Assembly (NCBI GenBank): GCA_003013855.2
Contig: ML058484.1
Location: 11,602,215 to 11,666,214, forward strand
Origin: Liriodendron chinense
Taxonomy: Eukaryota; Streptophyta; Magnoliopsida; Magnoliales; Magnoliaceae
DNA: 64,000 bases
Direction: 5' to 3'
The translations under genes were made by a program, and so were the position numbers. The first letter of the stretch is position 1; every line of letters begins with the position of its first letter. This document shows positions 34,561 to 46,933 of this stretch, piece after piece. The notes beneath the pieces are model-generated. The model did not search any database and had not been told where the DNA came from. It saw only the letters and a list, made by a program, of their open reading frames with translations.

Positions 34561-34770
34561 AACTTTTGAATAGTGTCGGTGTTTTCAAAGCCTAGTTCGA
34601 TTATAAACACAAAAAGGAATTAGGTCCAGAAACACAAGAATACTTGTCCCAACTACCATTTATTTGTAGTACCACCCGGGATCATTCCAAAGTTACCACC
34701 CGTAGTAACAACTTTTGAATAGTGTCGGTGTTTTCAAAGCCTAGTTCGATTATAAACACAAAAAGCTTAA
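34561..34770 (+). repeat. Direct repeat GTGTCGGTGTTTTCAAAGCC
   Basis: A segment of about 55 bases (AACTTTTGAATAGTGTCGG through ATAAACACAAAAAG) occurs at 34561 and again at about 34708. It flanks 90 bases of unrelated sequence and may be a target-region duplication. Confidence 0.75.
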
Positions 34771-34789
34771 TCCAGGTCTTTGTGTTCTT

Positions 34790-35000
34790 ATGAACAGGGT
34801 TGATGGTAAATAAACATCATGGTGGGCCCTAGTAAGGTTTCAATGGTGGGCATCATTGTCCCCATTGCTTTTAGTGGTGTGGTCCACTTGAGGTTTGGAC
34901 CTGTCTCATTTTTGGGCTCATGCCTCAAAATTATCCCTCCAAATGGATAAACTATGTAGATATAATGCATACATTATGTTGGGGCTTATAGAATTTGGTG
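34790..35000. mobile_element. Half foldback MITE
   Basis: Only the right half of the family is present, from TGAACAGGGTTGATGG to CATACATTATGTTGGGGC. It begins next to the direct repeat described at 34561-34770. Confidence 0.6.
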
Positions 35001-35117
35001 ACTTCAAGTACTTGCGTGGGATGGTTTCATGGATGGAAAAGTAAACAAAGGAGGGTAATCTTGCCATTTTTAAATGTTAATAGGGATACTTTTGTCAATT
35101 TTTATCTAAAAATTTAA

Positions 35118-35320
35118 AGAGAAACCACTTACCGCATTTAGCTGTAAGCTTTAAGTCAAGTTGGCATGACTTAGAATAATCCACTTAATTTAAGTGATTT
35201 TTCCAATTAAGCACTTAAATTTTTTTAGTTACCAAACGGTCTGAATTACTAAAATCACTGAAAATATCATTTTTCAGTGATAAGTCGTGGAATTAAGTTT
35301 TACCAAACGCACCCTAAGCC
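35118..35320 (+). repeat. MITE with TTTACCAAACG end
   Basis: CACTTACCGCATTTAGC through AATTAAGTTTTACCAAACGC. It recurs in the same orientation at 36038-36232 with moderate divergence. Confidence 0.6.
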
Positions 35321-35354
35321 ACAATGTCGGATTACTGCAATAGCCCTGCGTTGT

Positions 35355-35590
35355 GGTTATTTTTACTAAAAGTTCAATTTCTCATCTGGTTCATCTTTTT
35401 TGGCCTTTTGACGAGAAATTGAAAATTTATTGTCGGAAATGCCCCTCCAGTGGATTCCTTAGGGCACAGTGGATTCCCCTAAGCACATGGTAGTCAGAGG
35501 GGCATTCTCGACTGTAAAATTTTCAATTTCTCGTCAAAAAGGCTAAAAAGATGAATCGGACAAGAAATTAGACTTTTAGTAAAAATAACC
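35355..35590. mobile_element. Near-perfect foldback element with 100-bp arms
   Basis: The left arm starts GGTTATTTTTACTAAAAGT and the right arm ends with its complement. Complementarity runs through CAATTTCTC, CGAGAAATTGAAAATTT and AATGCCCCT on both arms, leaving a short spacer at about 35450-35500. A transcript across it would form a long hairpin. It is unrelated to the CCCACCATGATG family. Confidence 0.8.
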
Positions 35591-35624
35591 AGAGGCCGGT
35601 ATCGTGTTGACGTGCAAAGTTACA

Positions 35625-35970
35625 TAGGCCCCACCATCCATGATGTATGTGTTAGATCCATAGTTCATCCAATTTCCAGATTAATTTAGGTCATGATCCA
35701 AACATGAGGAGATACAAAACTCAAGTGGGCCACACCATAGAAAACAGTGGGGATTCAATGCTTACAATTGAAAACTTCTTCGTGCTACAGAAGTTTTGGA
35801 TCAAGCTGATATTTGTTTTTTTCCTTTCATCCAGGTCTTTGCGATCTTATGAACAGACTAGGATGGCAAATAAACATCATGGTGGGCCCCTAAGAAGGTT
35901 TCAACAGTGGGCATCACTTCCCCCACAATGTTATGTGGTGTGGTCCACTTCATCTTTGGATTAGCCTCAT
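35625..35970. mobile_element. Foldback MITE
   Basis: AGGCCCCACCATCCATGATG at the left, the family midline around 35810 (TTTCCTTTCATCCAGG), and GTGGTCCACTTCATCTTTGG near the right, where it stops short of the terminus. Confidence 0.65.
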
Positions 35971-36037
35971 TTAGAAAGCTCGGAGGAAGTAATATAAAAA
36001 ATGACATAGTTGTCATTTAAAACAAGTTTTAATTCAA

Positions 36038-36232
36038 ATCACTTATCGCATTTGGCGTTAAGCGTTAAGTCAAAGGAGGATAGCTTAAAAAAACCTATTT
36101 TTAAGTGAAAATTCAAATTAAGCACTGGATTTCTTGAATTTACCAAATGAATCAATTTAGAGAAAATCACTTAAAATAGCTCTTTTTAGTGATAAGATCT
36201 AAAATTAAGTTTTACCAAACAGGGCTTTAAGT
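36038..36232 (+). repeat. MITE with TTTACCAAACA end, second copy
   Basis: Same family and orientation as 35118-35320. It ends at the start of the composite element at 36225-36868. Confidence 0.6.
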
Positions 36233-36868
36233 GCTCGTTTGTTAAATTTGAAGTATAATGCCTGAAATTGAAATCTGAAGCCTGAATGTGAAATCTGGAT
36301 ATGGAGTCTGAATCTGAAGTCTAAAAACCTGTTTGGTAACTGTTGCTGAAGTCTAAAAATTAAGTATTGTATCTAAAATAACCTGTTTGCTAACAAAAGT
36401 TTGAAATGGTCGAAATTTGTTAATTTGACATATTTGCCCCTATCTCTTGTTAGGAAATATTTTGCATCACGAAAGGTTTATTATTTATTAAATGAAAATA
36501 AAATCATTAAGTTAACATCCATTTAATTCAAATAAATTGAAGTATTGAATAGAAAATTAAAATATCATTGGTGCCCACCATTGAAACCTTTCTAGTGCCC
36601 ACCATGATGCTTTAGTTGCCATCCAACCTATTCATAAGGTCACATAAACCTTGATTAAGGGAAAACATGAATAACAGCTTTATCCAAAACTTTTGTAGAC
36701 CCCAAAGGTTTTGGGTTGTGGGCATTTAATCCCACTGTTTCCTATGGTGTGGTCCAAGTGATCATTCAATCTCCTTCTTCTTTGGACTCATGCCCTAAAA
36801 TGAATAGTGAGAATGGATGGACGACCTAGATAAAATACATGTATTATGGTGGGACCCACAGAGCCCAT
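36225..36868. mobile_element. Composite AT-rich element plus foldback MITE, inverted copy
   Basis: Inverted counterpart of 17832-18545. The AT-rich half begins CTCGTTTGTTAAATTTG, and the MITE half (36569-36868) ends ATACATGTATTATGGTGGGA. The junction between halves is the same in both copies. Confidence 0.6.
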
Positions 36869-36958
36869 GTCAAAATCGTCCGTTTGTAGCTAGGTTGGTG
36901 TAAAAGCACCCGATCCATGCTCGATTTCACAGCAGCAATCAGCCCGGGCAGGGATATG

Positions 36959-37362
36959 CGGGGCCTACCATGATGTAAGCATTTTATCCACACCGTCTAT
37001 ACATATTTAGAGATCATTTTAGGGTATGAAGCCAAAAATGAGGCAAAATAAAGGCTTAAGTGGACTACAAAGTAGGGATTGAACGTCCACCATTAAAAAC
37101 TTCTTGGGAGCTGTCGAAGTTTTCGATCAAGCTGATATTTGTGTTTTCACTGCATACAGGTCTACATGACCTTATGAATAGGTTGGATGGTGAAAAAGCA
37201 TCACGTTAGCATCAACTATAGGTGTCATTATCATCACTGCTTCCTTTAGTGTGGTCCATTTGAGTTGGGGATCTGCTTCATTTTTTAAATCATGCCATAA
37301 AATTATCTGAGAAAAGGAATGAACGACGTGGTTAAAACCCTTACATCACGGTGGGCCCCTCA
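36959..37362. mobile_element. Foldback MITE, both ends present
   Basis: Left end GCGGGGCCTACCATGATGTA; right end CTTACATCACGGTGGGCCCC. The two are largely complementary. Confidence 0.7.
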
Positions 37363-37475
37363 GAGCACTGCTTGGACGATTATTGTCCGGGTGGTGGAAG
37401 GATGCAATCCACTTCGGCTGGACGGGCTCTGGATGCGGATTTCTTGCCAAAGGCATTTCCGTGCTGGGATGCTAG

Positions 37476-37894
37476 ATGGGGCCCACTCTGATCTTTGTGA
37501 GAAATCCACCTTGTTCATCCGATTTTTTATATCGACTTAGGACATGCGGCAAAAAACGTGGTGGATCCAGAATTTAAGTGAGCCACAAGAGAGGGAAAAT
37601 TGGGAAAGAGTTTTCTACCTTTGAAATCTCCCTAACCCCACCTTGATATTTATAGGCTATCCATACTATTTATAAGTTCATTCACATTGGGATGAAGTGA
37701 AAACACTAAAAATTTAGCATAATACAAAACTTTCATCGCCATATAAATGTTTCAACGATGGTCAATGATCCCCACTGTTTCCTCTCTTGTGGCACACTTG
37801 AGTTTTAGATCTGCATAATGTTTTAATGAATGTCTTAAAATTAATTCACAAAACAAATAGACAATGTGGATATAACACATGTCATGATAGGGGC
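37476..37894. mobile_element. Foldback MITE, variant with unusual arms
   Basis: GATGGGGCCCACTCTGATC at the left; ACACATGTCATGATAGGGGC at the right. Inner words match the array at 2766-6506 (CATTGGGATGAAGTGAAAAC) more than the other copies in this cluster, so it links the two groups. Confidence 0.6.
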
Positions 37895-37989
37895 AACCAA
37901 GGCATTATCCAATAGCCTACTCTTTTTAGGAGGGTGGGTGGCAATTCGCATGGGATCCACTGAATACGCGTCAAGGTTGGAGACGTGCG

Positions 37990-38440
37990 GCCTTGACAAG
38001 GGCTCTGCGGGCCTATAGTGATGTGTATGTTTCATTCATACCATTCATCTATTTTTCTATTTTATTTTGGGGCAAAAAAAAAAAAAAAGAGGCAGATGTA
38101 AGGCTCAAGTGGGCCACAAAATAGTTGGAATTGGGCGCCTACCATTGAAAACTTCTTAGGGCCACAAAAGAAGGCTATAATCAAGTCGATATTTGTGTTT
38201 TCCCTTCATTCAGGTCGTGTGACCTCATGAAGAGGTTAGATGGGAAATAAACCTCATATTGGACCCTAGGAAGGTTTCATCAGTAGTCATTTAATTCCTG
38301 CCAGTTTCTTTGGTGTGGTCCACTTGAGCTTTATATGTGCCTCATTTTTGGGCTCATCCTCTAGAATGATCTGAAAAAGTTGATGGACGGTGTGGATCTA
38401 ACACATAAATCACGGTGGGGCGTAGAGAAGTTACACATGT
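37990..38440. mobile_element. Foldback MITE, both ends present
   Basis: CGGGCCTATAGTGATGTGTA at the left and CACATAAATCACGGTGGGGC at the right. An A-tract of about 15 bases interrupts the left arm near 38077. Confidence 0.65.
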
Positions 38441-38571
38441 TAAAAGTTGGGTTGTATATTACAAAATCTATTTTAGAGACTCTGTAACAATTGTAATTAT
38501 AAGGATGGGTAATTTTGGAAGTAAATTTTTTTTTTATATAGAAAATTTGTGGAGCGCATTTCGTATTCACC

Positions 38572-38718
38572 ATTAAGCCAGACCTCCCTCGCCGAAAAAA
38601 ATCATGAGAAAATCACCGAGTGCTTTCCAAATTCAATGTTAACAAACACCACTTAACACGAAGCATTTTTCAATTCCACATTAAGTAACTATTTTAAAAG
38701 TTAACAAACAGGCTCTAA
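38572..38718. mobile_element. GAGCCTGTTTGTTAA-end MITE fragment
   Basis: Inverted relative of 16133-16255; ends GTTAACAAACAGGCTCTAAG. Confidence 0.5.
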
Positions 38719-39239
38719 GACTTATTCAACAACGTATTCCAAGACCAATTTAAAACACCCCTAATATATCTACACGTGTCAGCTAATATATCTACACGTG
38801 TCAGCTACACCTAGCAAATGTCTTTGTCTCTTTCTATTTGATGCAGATAGTTTCAAACGGCAGGATTGGGTTATATAGAATTCGATGGGTTCGAGAAGGG
38901 TCCTTACCAAAATCGGAAACACAGAGTCCACGTGGTTTCGAAGACGTGTTGAAATAGCGTGGAATCAACGTTGTCTTAGATTCGGACTGTAATTCTCCTC
39001 ATGCGGAAAGATTTGAATCATATCCTAGTGTTGAAAGACACTCTCATGGCCCACTTGACGGGTGTTTCAGATTCTGAGATTGCGTCTTTACAAGATAATG
39101 CGCCATTGGTTTTTTAACAAGGAAGATTATTAGTGCACTTTTCTGTGGCATACTAGTGCACCTTGTTTGTCAATCACTTACGTCAGTGAGTCTAGTGTCG
39201 ATTGAGCCTAATGAAGACGAAGACCGAAGACTCAAGTGG

Positions 39240-40985
39240 CCCCGTTGCATCAAGGAAGAAGAATTAGGTAAAAGTGATGCCTTGGTGCCTTAACCTTGAC
39301 AAAAACCTAACCCTTAACCTCTTTGATGACCTTGACCATCTTAGGAAAACCTTTAGTCATCATAGATTGGCCCTAGGTTCACCAAAAGATCATCCAAAAC
39401 CTTGGCCATTATAGAGGGTTGTAAACTAAGTGGGTCAGCTAGCAAACAGGCTGAACCCAGGCCTGTCCGATCGGTCACGACCGGTTGTGGACTCCTGGCC
39501 GACCAGCCAAGACCGGTCGGACAGACAGTCCAGATCAAACAGCAACCCGTTATGTGCAGGCCATTGGGGTCGACCGGTCACGACCGGTCGGATAGTCTCT
39601 TCTACAGACAGTAAACTTCTGTCTTGTGGCCGACCGATCTTGGACCCAGGACGATCGGTCGGGACAGGTCAGCAACTAACCGTTTTGCCCGTTTTATGAC
39701 CGTTGGAGCTCATTTTCTTTATATACGAAGCTCAGTTTTTGGGCATGGATAAGAGTGTTTTGAGAGCCTATTACCCACACACTTTGTACATCATATGAGG
39801 CCTCAAAGAGGAGGAGTTTCAAGTCATATCCCTTGTGTTTAAACACAAGTGAGGGCATTCAAATGCAATCTAGAGATGACTTGATTCCTCTCTCAATTCT
39901 AGAGGTAAGACACTATACCATATAGCTATATCTCTTGTTCCAAACCTCTAGAAGACCCTCTAGGTGAATCTCCTAGTAAGAACAAGCTACATACCTCATG
40001 TAGAGATTCAACCATCCTCCTATCACCTTAGGCATCTCAAAGGCATCACAAGCGAGGTGATTGATCAAGTGTAGCTGAGGCATTGGCGACGCATCGGTAA
40101 CACGATCGTGGGAGAAAGAGAAGCTGATTGAAGCACGGGAGAGCGGAGATTAAGCAACCCAAACCGGTGCTGAACAAGAGGCTCATCTGACAAGTAAGGT
40201 TGTCTTTATTGAGAGTCCATCCACTCAATTCCCTTTAGGAGTTGAGTGTAGAGTTTGTTAGTCAAACTCGATCTAGAGACGTTAGCTGTTCCTTGGCCCG
40301 TTAGCCGGGCCTAAATTAAGTCTCTAAGGGGGAGCCTCCGACACGGGAGTGAACGTGCGTCGGGTTGAGAGTTAGCCTATGTCCAAAACTCCGTTCGAGT
40401 TGAGAGTTAGCCCTTTGTCCAAAACTCCAGTTATGGTTGAGAGGTGAACCAGTAAAACCTTCGTGTAAAGGTTGAGAGGTGATCCTCATTTAAAACCTCC
40501 GATAGTGAATGCCGGTGTGCTCAAAGGTGTTGAGTACTTGAACCGGGAGTGGAGTAGACCCAAAGTCGAACCACTATACATGCTTGTGTTTGTGATTGTA
40601 TTGAGCACATTGATATCTTAGCATTGGATGTTTAATTAGTTTAATTATGAATGCTTGATAGGAATGTATGCTAGGCACTAGATTGACACATCCACACACA
40701 AGATGTACTTTCACTAAGTGTGTAGACTTGAGCTCATTGATCCATTCTCATAAGTCTACATAGGTTGCATGGGTTAGGAGCTTGATTAATTAAATCATTT
40801 ATTTACCTATGCATGCTTAGACTAGGATTGTTTATTGCTTAACCATATGCTAGTCTTGTGATTGGACCCACTTAGGCTTGGAAGCCGAAGTGTTCTTGCT
40901 TACTTAGTTTAATTTGTTGAATTGTGTAAGTAGGCGAAAAGAATTTCAAAAAGGTCCTAATCACCCCCTCCTATAGGTTTAGCCA
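39240..40985 (+). repeat. Possible solo LTR or LTR remnant
   Basis: The stretch has an LTR-like plan: a U3-like part with repeated GACCGGTCG/ACCGGTC words (39475-39665), a TTTATATACG promoter-like site near 39718, a long non-coding body, and an ending CCTAATCACCCCCTCCTATAG that resembles the U5 end of plant copia LTRs. I could not find matching termini or a target duplication. The GACCGGTCG words are shared with the LTR at 6507-7055. Confidence 0.35.
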
Positions 40986-41259
40986 TAATTCTAGTTGCTC
41001 TTTAAACTTCCGCATATACGTAGGTGTCATGTTAGACTACCGACGTACTTTCAAAGATAACACAGTCGTTAATGGTGAATTGTTGTCTACGGGATTTTGC
41101 TTTGAAATGAATGTAGTGAATCGTCTGGATGCGTGTAATGGAGCTTGTGGGCCTATGTATTCAAAGGTTGGATGAGGTTTTCCAATGAATATCTCAAAAA
41201 ACGGTTTCGTGCATTTTTCGGACACGGATTAGGTAGCAAATTAAATCGCCACTGAAGTG

Positions 41260-41692
41260 ACGTCACCAAGTTCTGTGGGCCCCACCTTGATTTGTTACAT
41301 CTACAGCAGTCTATTCATTTAGAGAGATCATTTTAAGGAATGAGCCAAAAAATAAGGCAGATCCAAAGTTCAAGTGGACCCCGCCACAAAAAAACAGTAG
41401 GGATTGAATAACTATCATGATTAAAAAATTCTTGGCGGCCACAGAAGTTTCCGATGAAGCTGATATTTGTGTTTTCCCTTCATTCATGTCTGTGTTAACT
41501 TATGAATAAGTTGGATCCTTAGGAAGGTTTCAACGGTGGTCGTCCCTGTCCCTAGTTTTTCTTTGATGGGTCCACTTGACCTTCACGGCTGCCTCATTTT
41601 TTGGTTCATAACTTAACATAATATCTCCAAATGGATGGACGGTATGGATACAACACATACATCATAGTGGGGCCCACAAAACTTGGTGACGT
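41260..41692. mobile_element. Foldback MITE, best-preserved copy
   Basis: 433 bases with perfect 11-base inverted ends ACGTCACCAAG, followed inside by TCTGTGGGCCCCACC on the left and a complementary right arm. Outside the ends, GTAGCAAATT...CGCCACTGA on the left and GTAGCCAATT...CGCTACTGA on the right form an imperfect direct repeat of about 22 bases. Confidence 0.8.
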
Positions 41693-43870
41693 GTAGCCAA
41701 TTTCGCTACTGACGCTGTCAGTATCTAATCCTTGTCCACATTTTTCGAACGTTGTCGCGAGAACAACGAGGAAGACCCGTTTTCAGTGTTTCTTACCATC
41801 CAGTTGGGACTCAGATGGTCTAGATTAATCCAGTCTTGGGTATCTAAAATTCTCTTCTAAAAGATCTATCAAATGGCTGAGATGATTTCACGGTTCAGAT
41901 CAACCGAAGATATCTCCTCCTAGTTTCATGGAAAGATCCTTCTCCAACTGGGGGAGAGGAAAATGGATATTTTTGTTTTTTAAAACGAATCGTGTTTGTG
42001 CACTGGCGGAAACACAGGTGCGATTTTGGTGTTATATACATACACTGGGGAGGCTTGGTGGGGTCCACCATGATGTTTAGGAGAAATTGTAATCTCCTAA
42101 AAAAAATGAGTAATTTTTTTCCCCTTTACTTGCCATTTGTAGTCACCTGCTATTTTTTGGACTTGTGCTAATTAGTTGTGTTCTCTAAATACTACTTGGT
42201 TATTAATACCTTGAGACTTGTAGATCATATGAACCATCCTATCCATCTATGTTAGGTTACTTTGAAATTGCATAATAGATCATTCCTCTTATCTTAGAAT
42301 ACTCCATGATCAAACTAATTACATGACATAATCATCTAGTCTTATATGCAATGTCATGGAGAGAACTAACTTAGAATAAAAAAATAAAAATGAGAGAGAG
42401 AGAGAGAGAGTGTGTGTGCAAGTGAGCATTCATTTATTACTTATTACTTAAATAACTAATTTTGTTAATTATTAACGACAAACGTGATTTGGGAGAGTGG
42501 TTGGTGAGCTTGGTTTGGAAGCATTTGTCATGGGTTTGAGTTCTCTCACAAGCAAATTGTGGTGGAGAAATCTAAATTGTTGGACGTGTGGGACCCAATC
42601 TTCTTATACATGCAACACCGTTGATCAAGTAAGCAATCACTTATATTTTATTTTATTTTATTTCTTCTTTAGCTCTCCCATGTATAATCTAAACCTTCTG
42701 GACAAGATTTGTAGCAGCCCATTTCAATGAATGAAAACAAATTAGAACTGTTGATTCAACTTAAGCCATCTACACTAGTTGGGACATCCAAATTTGTCTC
42801 TATTTCTGATCAGAATCTGACCAATCCATGCACTATCCGGATGTGTTGTCCCTGATGGAGCAACACATTGAAACACATTTCAAGAGGATCAAAGGTTGAC
42901 CTAGCAAGTAACGCCCAATCAGATACTAATGGATAGTCATAGTGGCCTATCCAAATAAGACTTGATGGAGGGACTATTTTAAATCCTTCTTAGTAACGTG
43001 TGGATGGTGGATAGGCTAGAGGATCAGATCTCAACCTTTATAAAAAAAAATAATAATAATAATAAAACTCACACATGTTGACTACCTTGTGCATCTTACA
43101 TTAGTAAAGATTTTATGCACCTATTGAACACTAGCAACGGCTGGATTTATCAAGATGGCGAGATCTGGTTACAACATATGACATGAAACAAACCACGTTA
43201 GATGATCCATGGATGGCCATTTAAATCGGTCTGAGGACGGTCACAAGTACAAAGATAAAATCAATCGGTTAAATAATCGATCATTGTTGTTGATAAGATT
43301 GAGGTATTAGGCCACATCTGATTTTCATCTTTAGGAAAATTTTATTCCTAAGAGAATTTCTGGATTCCAACGGAATTTGATTATAGATCAATCAAGGAGG
43401 AATTACAAAAGAAAAGTCATATTTTGGCTAGAGTCGGGCCGTTGAATCTGGCCAATTAACGATCAGATCTGGACCTTTGAGGATGATATTTCTGGATGGT
43501 TAGAAATGTGAGATTTGGGTAATTTATTTAGATCCAAAAATCTGTTTTCAAAATTATTTATTATAATATTTTATCAATCTCTCTATTATATACGTTGATT
43601 GGATGATATTTTACGCGTGGTTTTTCTAAACATTGATGTTATGATATCAATCGGATCTAGCTTTAATCTGACCATTAGGACAACTTTTGAGACTTCAATA
43701 TATCAATCCTAAAATACTTAAGGATGGATTTGATAGGACGTTGATCCAAGTAGATATGGAGTGATCAAATTCTTATCTCGTGAGGTGTTTTAAGATTCAT
43801 AATGGTAGGACAGATCTAGATCTACGTGAGCATACATTGCCATAACTCGACTTAATGTAAGGAAACACTC
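41693..43870. other. Intergenic, no recognised gene
   Basis: Contains a (GA)n run at about 42394-42410, a TTTTA run near 42644-42660 and an AATAAT run near 43050-43064. I see no supportable reading frame. Confidence 0.5.
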
Positions 43871-43875
43871 ATTGT

Positions 43876-45276
43876 TGTGGACCCTCGCCGTTCTGCGCTC
43901 CCGTACGTTCTCCTTTCCCTTTCGGAAAAAGAAGAAGAGGTGCATGCGCGCGAATCGCCATTTGTGCCACTGGCTTGCCTCGTTCTCGAGGGCTTTGTTC
44001 GGTTGTCGTGTTAAGCTGGATGTGTTTAGATGAGTTTATATAAGACCAGAGTCACCACTAGCCAGTTACTTCGAATCTACAGTCGACTAGACCCCGTAGA
44101 AACGTTAGAGAAGGGAATTCGAAGATTCCTCCCTCTAAAATAACTCCTTTTAATCTGCGGCCAGAGATTCGAGGTAAGGGATCACGGTTACAGGGTATGA
44201 AGAGGTTAAGCATCCCACACACTGCCCGTACCAAAGTACAGTCTCTACTTCACAGAATTGAACTAATACTTGAAAGTCTGATTTAATCCTCGTACATTCT
44301 CATGGATGACATGATACATGAATGCAGGTCTGAACAGTAAGAGTTTCTGATGGGCAGGTTTCCATTAACAGGCAAGCCCAGAGCATATGCTCGAACTGAC
44401 AGGTGCTTTATGCGAGATGCATGCTGTGTGTTTGAATAATCAAAGTGCTTGTAGTGACTGATGCATGAATGCAGGTCTGAACCGTAAGAGTTTCTGATGG
44501 GCAGGTTTCCATTAACAGCAAAGCCCAGAGCATACGCTCGAACTGACAGGTGCTCTATGCAGGATGCATGCTGTATGTTTGAATAATCAAAGTGCTTGTA
44601 GTGAAGTAGGGGGTTGGAAGAAAAGCAAATGTTACACTTATGCTAGATGCGAATGAGATGATGCTGGTAAAAAACAGCTAGATGGACGGAGGTGTCACAA
44701 GGGTTGGCTTCGAGTGGCTGGATCAAGACTTGGATGGCTTCGGAGACTTGAACCAGTGGTCAGGCTAGGCTGGACCAGGGCTAGGCTCTCCTCACTCGGG
44801 CTCTCCTTGGTGGAAAAATGGGCTAAAAGGGATGGAGATGGACTCAGAGCTCTCGGACTGAAGAGAGGGAGAGTGGATGTCGGATGTGAAGGGGAGAGGG
44901 GGTATTTATAGCAGCGGGCAGTGGCAGATTGCATAAATAAGTTTGGGCGGCACCCAGGGGGCCGCCCGTATGGACGTTCTCGGGATTCAGCGGGTTGACT
45001 CGGCGATTTGACTCAACGGGTTGACTCGGCGATTTGACTCAGCGGGTTGACTCGCCGAGTTTGACTTTTGAGGACTTTTTTGACTGGTTTTTCTTATGGG
45101 TGGTTTTTCAGGCTGATGTTTAGGGGCGAGTTGACTGGGTTCAGGCTTGAGTTGGGCTATGGATTAGGGCTTACAAGGGTGAGTTTGGCTGAGTTTGGAC
45201 ATTGGATTTGGGGGTATGGTCCTCCATTCATCCAGCTACCTCTACCAACAATGTAGCCGAAGGTGGGGTGTCTACA
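43876..45276 (-). mobile_element. Solo LTR of the large gypsy family, reversed, TSD ATTGT
   Basis: The minus strand reads TGTAGACACCCCACC from 45276 and ends GGGTCCACA at 43876, the same termini as the 5' LTR at 50032-51561. Perfect pentamers ATTGT flank it at 43871-43875 and 45277-45281. No primer site or polypurine tract adjoins it, so it is a true solo LTR left by LTR-LTR recombination. It keeps the TATAAATA box (minus strand, 44910-44903) and the GAGTCAAC-type repeats (about 44985-45065) but is shorter and diverged. Confidence 0.92.
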
Positions 45277-45281
45277 ATTGT

Positions 45282-45845
45282 CAAGGCCATGTAAAAGCCT
45301 TATGGGCTGATATAAATATAAAGAGTCTCTTAGATCATTGGGCCAAGAGTTGGGCCTTATGTGTAGCCTAGTAGAATTCTGATTTGTCAACTAATTTAGT
45401 CAGTAAAAAGAACCAAACAATGTGAAGTTAGTCTTCCTGAGAAATTAGTGACCTACATTGGAGAAAATGTTCATCTTGTCGAAATGATCGTGATTGTGGG
45501 ATGCTAAGGTGGCCCATTGCATTGGAGATATTTGAAAATAAAGGTGGACTTACTGGGCATACATCAAGCCCATTAAATATACATGCATGTGGAACACTTT
45601 GGGCCTATTATAGGAGGTGGGCCTAGTGGACCTGATGGCCTGGTTAGGGCCCACTAGTACATCAACAATCACAACCATAACTTTATAAATGGACTTTCAT
45701 ATACAAAATTTAAAAAAACCCTAAGATTGCCTCAATAAATCTAAATGGTGTGGATTTCCTTATTGGGTCTAATGCAATGGGTTGGGCTTTTAAATGGAAA
45801 AAGACATTATTAAGAAAAAATATTTAAGGAATGTAAATTAATATA
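45282..45845. other. Unassigned spacer between solo LTR and relic
   Basis: No gene or recognised repeat. It separates the solo LTR from the truncated left edge of the older reversed element. Confidence 0.5.
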
Positions 45846-46933
45846 AGTTCTCAGAGAACTTTGAGCTTATTTCTTGCAGGGTTGTGCTCCCCTGGGGATT
45901 TCTTTTCAATGCGAATGTTTGGTCAGCAGGTTGGTCAAGATCCCGACCCGTGGTCGATCAGGTCCATCGTTCCAACATGCTGTTTCTTTGCTAATGAGGA
46001 TGGACAAAGGATGTTATTAGACCTCAAAATGGTCTTCTGTGAATGGATGCGATTGAGATGGTGCTTGGTTGCCAGTTTTGGTCAAGATTTCAATTTGCGG
46101 GCGATCGGATCCGTCATCCCAAACTGGCAAATGAGTGAGCGGAGTTCGAAACTCCTGAAGTGCATTGCTGGGGGTAGTGACACTTTTTTGTGATTTTTGC
46201 AAATATTTGGTCCGAATCTTTTACCTGGGTCAGAATAAAGATTGGTTATTGAAAACAAATGAAATATTTTTGTGATTTTGGGAATATTTGGCTTGAAAGC
46301 AAGGGAAATATTTTGTGATTTTTTAAAGATGATTTTGTAATGTTTTGGTATTTTTCTGATTTTTCTGAAATGCAGGAAAATGTGTGGAATTTTCATCCAC
46401 TTCCAACTTCTACTGCTGGTAAGGCACCCGATCCATTTTATGTCAGTGAGCAAGACGAGTCTCACACAGTTAAGTGCCGTAGTTTTACATCTTCAGATGA
46501 GGGGATTTTGAGGGTATTTAGTCAATACACCCACAAAGTTACCTGTTCCTCATGTGCAATGCACATAGACCATGTATTGTCTAATGGACTCCTTCGGCCA
46601 CATAATGAGCCACATCCTCACATTTCCCTTTGTCAATCCAGTTTGGGGCCTTACGTTGCTCACAATTTCATGAGGGTGCGCTCCACCTCCCAACTGCCTT
46701 AATCCCCTTCATGAGTTTTAGGAACAGGAAACATCCGTCAGATTCAACAGCGACTTCCAAATCAAGGTTGTCTATCACGGTGCGTTCAACACGAACAGGA
46801 TTGAGAGGTTCTGCCCCGCCTCAGCCTTTACTTGTTTAGAAGATTCTGGACACCCGTACGATCAAGTGTCAGCCATGTCCGGAACAGGTCGGTAAAGAAA
46901 GCCCCCCGAGAAGTTAATCCCAGTGTAGTTTTA

